DNA of 42,096 nt from Clostridia bacterium (lineage in GTDB: Bacteria > Bacillota > Clostridia > Oscillospirales > RGIG8002). A program made the position numbers and the translations under genes. Location: contig JAFRVI010000051.1 in the NCBI GenBank assembly GCA_017438525.1, positions 1 through 42,096 of the forward strand. The letters are read 5' to 3'. The notes below the pieces were generated by a model that saw only the letters and a program-made list of their open reading frames with translations, was not told the origin of the DNA and searched no databases. How positions within the stretch are numbered: the first letter of the stretch is position 1; every line of letters starts with the position of its first letter. Of this stretch, positions 37,985 through 42,096 are shown in pieces.

Positions 37985-40900
37985 ATGAAAAAAACACTTA
38001 TCGGCAGCCGCGTTCTCGCGGTCGTTCTCGCGCTTGTGATGCTTATTACCTGCGCGGGCGTACTCCCGCTCGGGCTGATCGCGTCCGCGGCTGACCCGAG
38101 CTTCGACGGTTATCTCTACAACGGTGACTTTGAGACCGGCAATATGTCGAACTGGTCGATCCTTTACGGAAATATGGAGGTCGTCTCCGGCGGTCATGAC
38201 GGCAGCGGATACGCGTTGAAGGTCGCGGGAAGTCAATGGTCCTGCATCTATCAGGGCGTACAGATCGAGCCGAACACGGACTACCGCCTCTCGGGCTGGG
38301 TGAAGCGCGTTTCCGGCACCGGCGCTCACTACCTTTACGCGAAGGGCAGCGACGGCGCGAATATAAGCGCCATCAACGGCACGAAGCAGTATTTCAAGTA
38401 TACCGATTCCGACTGGGTGTATCACAAGTGGGAGTTCAACTCCGGCAGTTACACAAGCGTTGAGCCGCGTATTACGATAGAAGACGCCAACTCCGTTTTC
38501 CTCTATGATGATATCAAGCTTGAGCCGCTGCCTAAACCGAGCAGCGACGGCTTCATCTCCAACGGCGACTTCGAGCTCGGCGACTTCGGCGCGTGGAGCA
38601 AGGCGAACACCTGCTCCGTGGTTGAAGGCGGCCACGACGGCAGCGGCTACTGCGCGAGAGTCGCGGGCAGCGCGTGGTCTAAGATCAATCAGAACGTCAC
38701 CGTCGAACCGAACACGGACTACCGCCTCTCCGGCTGGGTGAAGCGCGAAGCCGGCGCCGGCGCGCACTATTTCAACGCCAAGGGCAACAACTCCGCCGCC
38801 TCATCTCTCACCACGCTCAACAAGACGAGCCCGTGGCACAGATATGCCGCCCCCGTCTGGGTGTGGCACGTCTGGGATTTCAACAGCGGCGACAACACTT
38901 CGATCAATATCCGCGTGGATATCGAGGACGCCGCGTCCGTCTGCCTCTACGACGACATTACTCTCCGCAAACTGACGGAGGCGGACAAGGCGGGCTACCT
39001 CAACAACGGCGACTTCGAGGCGGGCATACCGAACGGCTGGCAGCCGAACAGCACGTCGTCCGTCGTTGCCGGCGGCTTCGGCGGCAGCAATTACGCCATG
39101 AAGGTCGACGGTTTTGTTAAGCAGTATATCCGCGTCGACTCCATGAGCGATTACCGCGTGACCGCGCAGGTGAAGCGCGTCAAGGGCACGGGCAGCGGCG
39201 AGCTCCGCGTGCAGAAGGACGTGAACGTTTACGAGGCGATAAACGGCACGAGCGGCGTTTTCAGCAACGCGACGGACGGCTGGGAGGAGCACTCCTTCGA
39301 GTTCAACTCCGGCAGGACGACGCAGGTAACGCTGTTCCTCGCCACGCTCGACGCGGGCACGGTTTACGCATTCGACAACGTGACCGTTGAGAAAATTGCA
39401 AAGGTCGAGCCCGACTATTCAGGCGTTCTCAAGGGCGACGTCGACCTCAACGGCGAGGTCAACGCCGACGACCTCGCGCTTATACGCGACCTCGGCGGTA
39501 CCGCCGAAGGCGCCGCCGCATACGCTGCGGATATGAACTGCGACGGCGGAATTACCCCCGATGATTTACAAATGCTCGACGATTACCTCGCGATGGGGGA
39601 TAACGCGCTTATGGCGCTCTACCCGACGCAGGGCGAAACCGTCGCGAACGGCAACTGGCAGATAGACGAGCTGCTTCACGATTACTACCCCGGCAAGTCG
39701 GACGACTACTCCGGCATCTACTTCGGAATGGGATCGCACACCGACGCGTACGAACGCGACCCGGTCGTGCTGCGCTGGATCAGCCGCGCTCCGCAGGAGA
39801 CCTATACCGTGCGCCTGACGAGCGACGTTGATCCCGTAACCGGGGACGCGGACTTCTCGAACGCGAAGGAATATACCGTGCAGGGCACGGAGCTTTCGCT
39901 TCAGAACCTGCTTGTCGATACCTGGTACGTCTGGCAGGTCGAAGGCGGCGGAAGCGTCAGCAGCGGCGTTTTCTACACCGCCGACACCGTCCGCACCCTC
40001 AGCATAGACGGCGTTACAAACACCCGCGACCTCGGCGGCTGGAAGACTATCGACGGCAAATACCGCATAAGATACGGCGTCGCCTACCGCGGCGCGGAGA
40101 TGGAGGGCGTCACCGCGGACGGCATCGCGGCGGCCGCGGACCTCGGCATAAAGACCGACGTCGACCTGCGCGGAAGGGGCTCGCACACCGGCTCTCCGCT
40201 CGGCCCGGACGTCAACTGGTACCTCTCCGGCGAATACGGCGGCGCGATGTACTACAACTCCGAGAAGACGACGATATCCGACCTGACGAGCGTCTACGTT
40301 CAGGGAACGGTCAACGCCCTTCGCGCCTTCACCGACGCGGATAACTTCCCGGCGTACTTCCACTGCACCTACGGCCGCGACCGCACCGGAACTCTTGCGA
40401 TGTTCCTGCTCGGCATCTGCGGCGTTTCGCTCGACGATATTCTGAAAGACTACGAAATGACCTTCCTGACCGAGTTCGCCGGCGGCACGGGCCGCACGAT
40501 CACCGCTTATGAAGGAATAACGAAAACGGCGAAGTGGCTCATCGACAACTACGCGCCCGGCGGAACGCTGAAGCAGGGCTGCGAGGGATACCTCCGCGCG
40601 GTCGGACTGACCGACGGCGAGATGGACGCCATCCGGGCGAACCTCCTCGAGCGCGTCGCGGACGTTACCGGCATCGAGGTAACGCCTCCGACTAAGGTTT
40701 CGTACGTCGAAGGCAGGGAAGAGCTCGACCTTGCGGGCGGAAAGCTCACCGTCAGTTACGGCGACGGCGACAGCGAAGTGATAGACCTTACCGCCGACAT
40801 GGTCAGCGGCTTCGACAACACCGCCTTCGGCCCGCAGACTCTGACGGTCAGGTATAACGGCTTTACCGCGTCTTTCGATATCGAGATAATCGCCAACCTC

Positions 40901-41080
40901 TTCGACGTTGACGGCGACGGAGAAGTCACCGTCGCGGACGCGCTTGCGGCGCTGCGCGCGGCGATCGGGCTTACTCAGCCCGAGGGACCGGAGTTCAGAT
41001 CCGCGGACGTCGACAAGGACGGAGCGATAACCGTTTCCGACGCGCTGCGCATCCTGCGGAAAGCCGCGGGGCTCGTATGA
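37985..41080 (+). CDS. Secreted dockerin protein tyrosine-type phosphatase E (three CBM-like modules, one Ig-like)
   Basis: 1031 residues. GGAAAGGG precedes the ATG at 37985. Signal peptide ends near LIASA35. CBM-like modules near N46 (like those of gene A), N193 (like the first of gene B: LTTLNKTSPWHRYA) and N341 (like the second of gene B: GIPNGWQPNS). Internal dockerin from 484 (GDVDLNGEVNADDLALIRDL). Phosphatase domain about 669-893, with VTNTRDLGGWKTIDG and loop HCTYGRDRTG (H793, C794, R800). One Big_3-like module from about 896. C-terminal dockerin from about 974 (DVDGDGEVTVADALAALRAA). The protein reads as a mosaic of genes A and B. It is the last gene before a bidirectional terminator shared with groL. 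Confidence 0.88.
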   Translation: MKKTLIGSRVLAVVLALVMLITCAGVLPLGLIASAADPSFDGYLYNGDFETGNMSNWSILYGNMEVVSGGHDGSGYALKVAGSQWSCIYQGVQIEPNTDYRLSGWVKRVSGTGAHYLYAKGSDGANISAINGTKQYFKYTDSDWVYHKWEFNSGSYTSVEPRITIEDANSVFLYDDIKLEPLPKPSSDGFISNGDFELGDFGAWSKANTCSVVEGGHDGSGYCARVAGSAWSKINQNVTVEPNTDYRLSGWVKREAGAGAHYFNAKGNNSAASSLTTLNKTSPWHRYAAPVWVWHVWDFNSGDNTSINIRVDIEDAASVCLYDDITLRKLTEADKAGYLNNGDFEAGIPNGWQPNSTSSVVAGGFGGSNYAMKVDGFVKQYIRVDSMSDYRVTAQVKRVKGTGSGELRVQKDVNVYEAINGTSGVFSNATDGWEEHSFEFNSGRTTQVTLFLATLDAGTVYAFDNVTVEKIAKVEPDYSGVLKGDVDLNGEVNADDLALIRDLGGTAEGAAAYAADMNCDGGITPDDLQMLDDYLAMGDNALMALYPTQGETVANGNWQIDELLHDYYPGKSDDYSGIYFGMGSHTDAYERDPVVLRWISRAPQETYTVRLTSDVDPVTGDADFSNAKEYTVQGTELSLQNLLVDTWYVWQVEGGGSVSSGVFYTADTVRTLSIDGVTNTRDLGGWKTIDGKYRIRYGVAYRGAEMEGVTADGIAAAADLGIKTDVDLRGRGSHTGSPLGPDVNWYLSGEYGGAMYYNSEKTTISDLTSVYVQGTVNALRAFTDADNFPAYFHCTYGRDRTGTLAMFLLGICGVSLDDILKDYEMTFLTEFAGGTGRTITAYEGITKTAKWLIDNYAPGGTLKQGCEGYLRAVGLTDGEMDAIRANLLERVADVTGIEVTPPTKVSYVEGREELDLAGGKLTVSYGDGDSEVIDLTADMVSGFDNTAFGPQTLTVRYNGFTASFDIEIIANLFDVDGDGEVTVADALAALRAAIGLTQPEGPEFRSADVDKDGAITVSDALRILRKAAGLV

Positions 41081-41167
41081 TTCCGCGCCTTACGCGGTCG
41101 ACCGCAAGGATGCGTAATCATCCTGCGCAGCTTTCGCCGCTTCTCCGAAACGATCGTATCGCAGAAT

Positions 41168-41215
41168 AAAAAACAGCCCCCGAATCGAGAGATTCGGGGG
41201 TCGTTTATTTATATT
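41168..41215. terminator. Bidirectional terminator between phosphatase E and groL
   Basis: A 10-bp perfect stem CCCCCGAATC/GATTCGGGGG (41177-41200) with a GAGA loop. On the minus strand it is followed by CTGTTTTTT (good terminator for groL). On the plus strand it is followed by TCGTTTATTT (weaker, for gene E). Confidence 0.85.
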
Positions 41216-41238
41216 CGCCTGTATCCTGTCGCTTCGGC

Positions 41239-42096
41239 TTAATACATTCCGCCGGGCATTCCGCCGCCCTGGGGCATCGGAGGTTCGGGCTCCTTGATGT
41301 CCGCGACAAGCGACTCGGTGGTCAGCACCATCGCCGCGACGCTGGAAGCGTTCTGCAGCGCGGAGCGGGATACCTTGGTAGGATCGACGATGCCCGCCTT
41401 GAGCATATCGACGTATTCGCCCTTCTGCGCGTCGTAGCCGTAGCCGACCTTGCCGCTGCCGACGATGTTGCTCAGGATGACGGAGCCCTCGATACCGGCG
41501 TTCAGCGCGATCTGTCTGATCGGGGCTTCGAGCGCCTTGAGGACGATCTGTACGCCCGTCTTCTCGTCGCCTTCCGCGGTCTTCAGCAGCGCCTCGACGG
41601 CGGGGATGGCGTTGACGAAGGCGATGCCGCCGCCGGCGACTATGCCTTCCTCGACGGCCGCCTTGGTGGCCGCGAGCGCGTCTTCGATGCGGAGCTTCTT
41701 CTCCTTCATCTCGGTCTCGGTGGCCGCGCCCGCCTTGATGACGGCGACGCCGCCGGCGAGCTTCGCGAGACGCTCGTGGAGCTTCTCGCGGTCGAAGTCG
41801 GAGGTGCTCTCCTCGATCTGCGCGCGGATCTGCGCGACTCTGGCGGCTATGGCTTCCTTGTCGCCGCTGCCGTCGATGATGATGGTGTTCTCCTTCTGGA
41901 CCTTGACCTGTCTGGCGGAGCCGAGCATATCGAGCGTGGCGTCCTTCAGCTCGAGGCCGAGGTCGGAGGTGATGACTTCGCCGCCGGTGAGGATGGCGAT
42001 GTCGCGGTGCATCTCCTTGCGGCGATCGCCGAAGCCGGGGGCCTTGACCGCGACGCAGACGAAGGTGCCGCGCAGGCGGTTGACAAGCAGGGTGGC
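41239..42096 (-). CDS. groL: Chaperonin GroEL, C-terminal half (cut by the window end)
   Basis: The last 285 residues of the 60-kDa chaperonin, about half of the usual 545. Clear landmarks: [15 protein letters not shown] in the apical-to-intermediate region, [53 protein letters not shown] and the flexible tail ending GGGMPGGMY. The frame is open to base 42096 on the minus strand, so its start and any groES gene lie beyond the window. An internal methionine at 42012 is not the start. It converges on the phosphatase array, which therefore lies next to a core chromosomal gene rather than on an evident mobile element. Confidence 0.97.
   Translation of the reverse strand, partial: ATLLVNRLRGTFVCVAVKAPGFGDRRKEMHRDIAILTGGEVITSDLGLELKDATLDMLGSARQVKVQKENTIIIDGSGDKEAIAARVAQIRAQIEESTSDFDREKLHERLAKLAGGVAVIKAGAATETEMKEKKLRIEDALAATKAAVEEGIVAGGGIAFVNAIPAVEALLKTAEGDEKTGVQIVLKALEAPIRQIALNAGIEGSVILSNIVGSGKVGYGYDAQKGEYVDMLKAGIVDPTKVSRSALQNASSVAAMVLTTESLVADIKEPEPPMPQGGGMPGGMY

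Overview
The window looks like a chromosomal piece of a GC-rich, gut-type member of the Clostridia (Bacillota), probably from a genome bin. The evidence is the strong AGGAGG-type ribosome binding sites, tightly packed and often ATGA-overlapping genes, SpoIIA/RsbU-style STAS and PP2C regulators, a BioY transporter, and secreted proteins with type I dockerins. This placement is an inference; there is no rRNA or other phylogenetic marker beyond partial groL and purA. No tRNA, rRNA, CRISPR array or prophage was seen.

Region 1 (1-6775) is accessory metabolism and tolerance: a cut GNAT gene, a double-GNAT protein, another GNAT, a pseudogene joining an exonuclease/phosphatase-family N-terminus to an HD-GYP C-terminus, a flavoredoxin-like protein next to a metallo-hydrolase with a C-terminal rubredoxin, a YdeI-like protein, a P-loop kinase-like/GNAT fusion and an unrecognised protein. 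Region 2 (6819-11365) is a partner-switching signalling cassette: a STAS antagonist, a membrane HAMP-PP2C phosphatase, a three-domain STAS/APH-kinase-like/HATPase protein, then a PHP phosphoesterase. Region 3 (11368-18108) holds small conserved proteins, a lipoprotein, a nucleotide hydrolase-like protein, an M42 peptidase and an MmcQ/YjbR protein. The MmcQ/YjbR gene has been invaded at its 3' end by a 476-bp cassette that encodes a DUF559 nuclease, is bounded by perfect inverted repeats and is flanked by a 36-bp direct duplication. A secreted zinc-finger-repeat protein, a membrane protein and an unknown protein follow. Region 4 (18134-24524) has purA, bioY, an AlkD-like protein, two AT-rich orphans (one resembling immunity proteins), an alpha-L-rhamnosidase and a DUF2284 protein.

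Region 5 (about 24.5-41.1 kb) is the most striking part. Five consecutive paralogous genes encode secreted proteins of 807 to 1205 residues. Each has a signal peptide, two or three CBM4/9-like modules, an internal dockerin-like EF-hand pair, an Fn3-like segment, a Y_phosphatase3-type cysteine phosphatase domain with the loop HC(S/A/T)YGRDRTGT, zero to three Ig-like Big_3 modules and a C-terminal dockerin. Four of the five have a recognisable sigma-A-type promoter of their own, and hairpin terminators separate all of them. The pairing of carbohydrate-binding modules with a cysteine phosphatase recalls eukaryotic glucan phosphatases (laforin, SEX4). The working hypothesis is a dockerin-assembled extracellular phosphatase set acting on phosphorylated glycans, inositol phosphates or phosphoproteins. 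The window ends in the 3' half of groL on the minus strand, converging on the last phosphatase gene across a shared bidirectional terminator.
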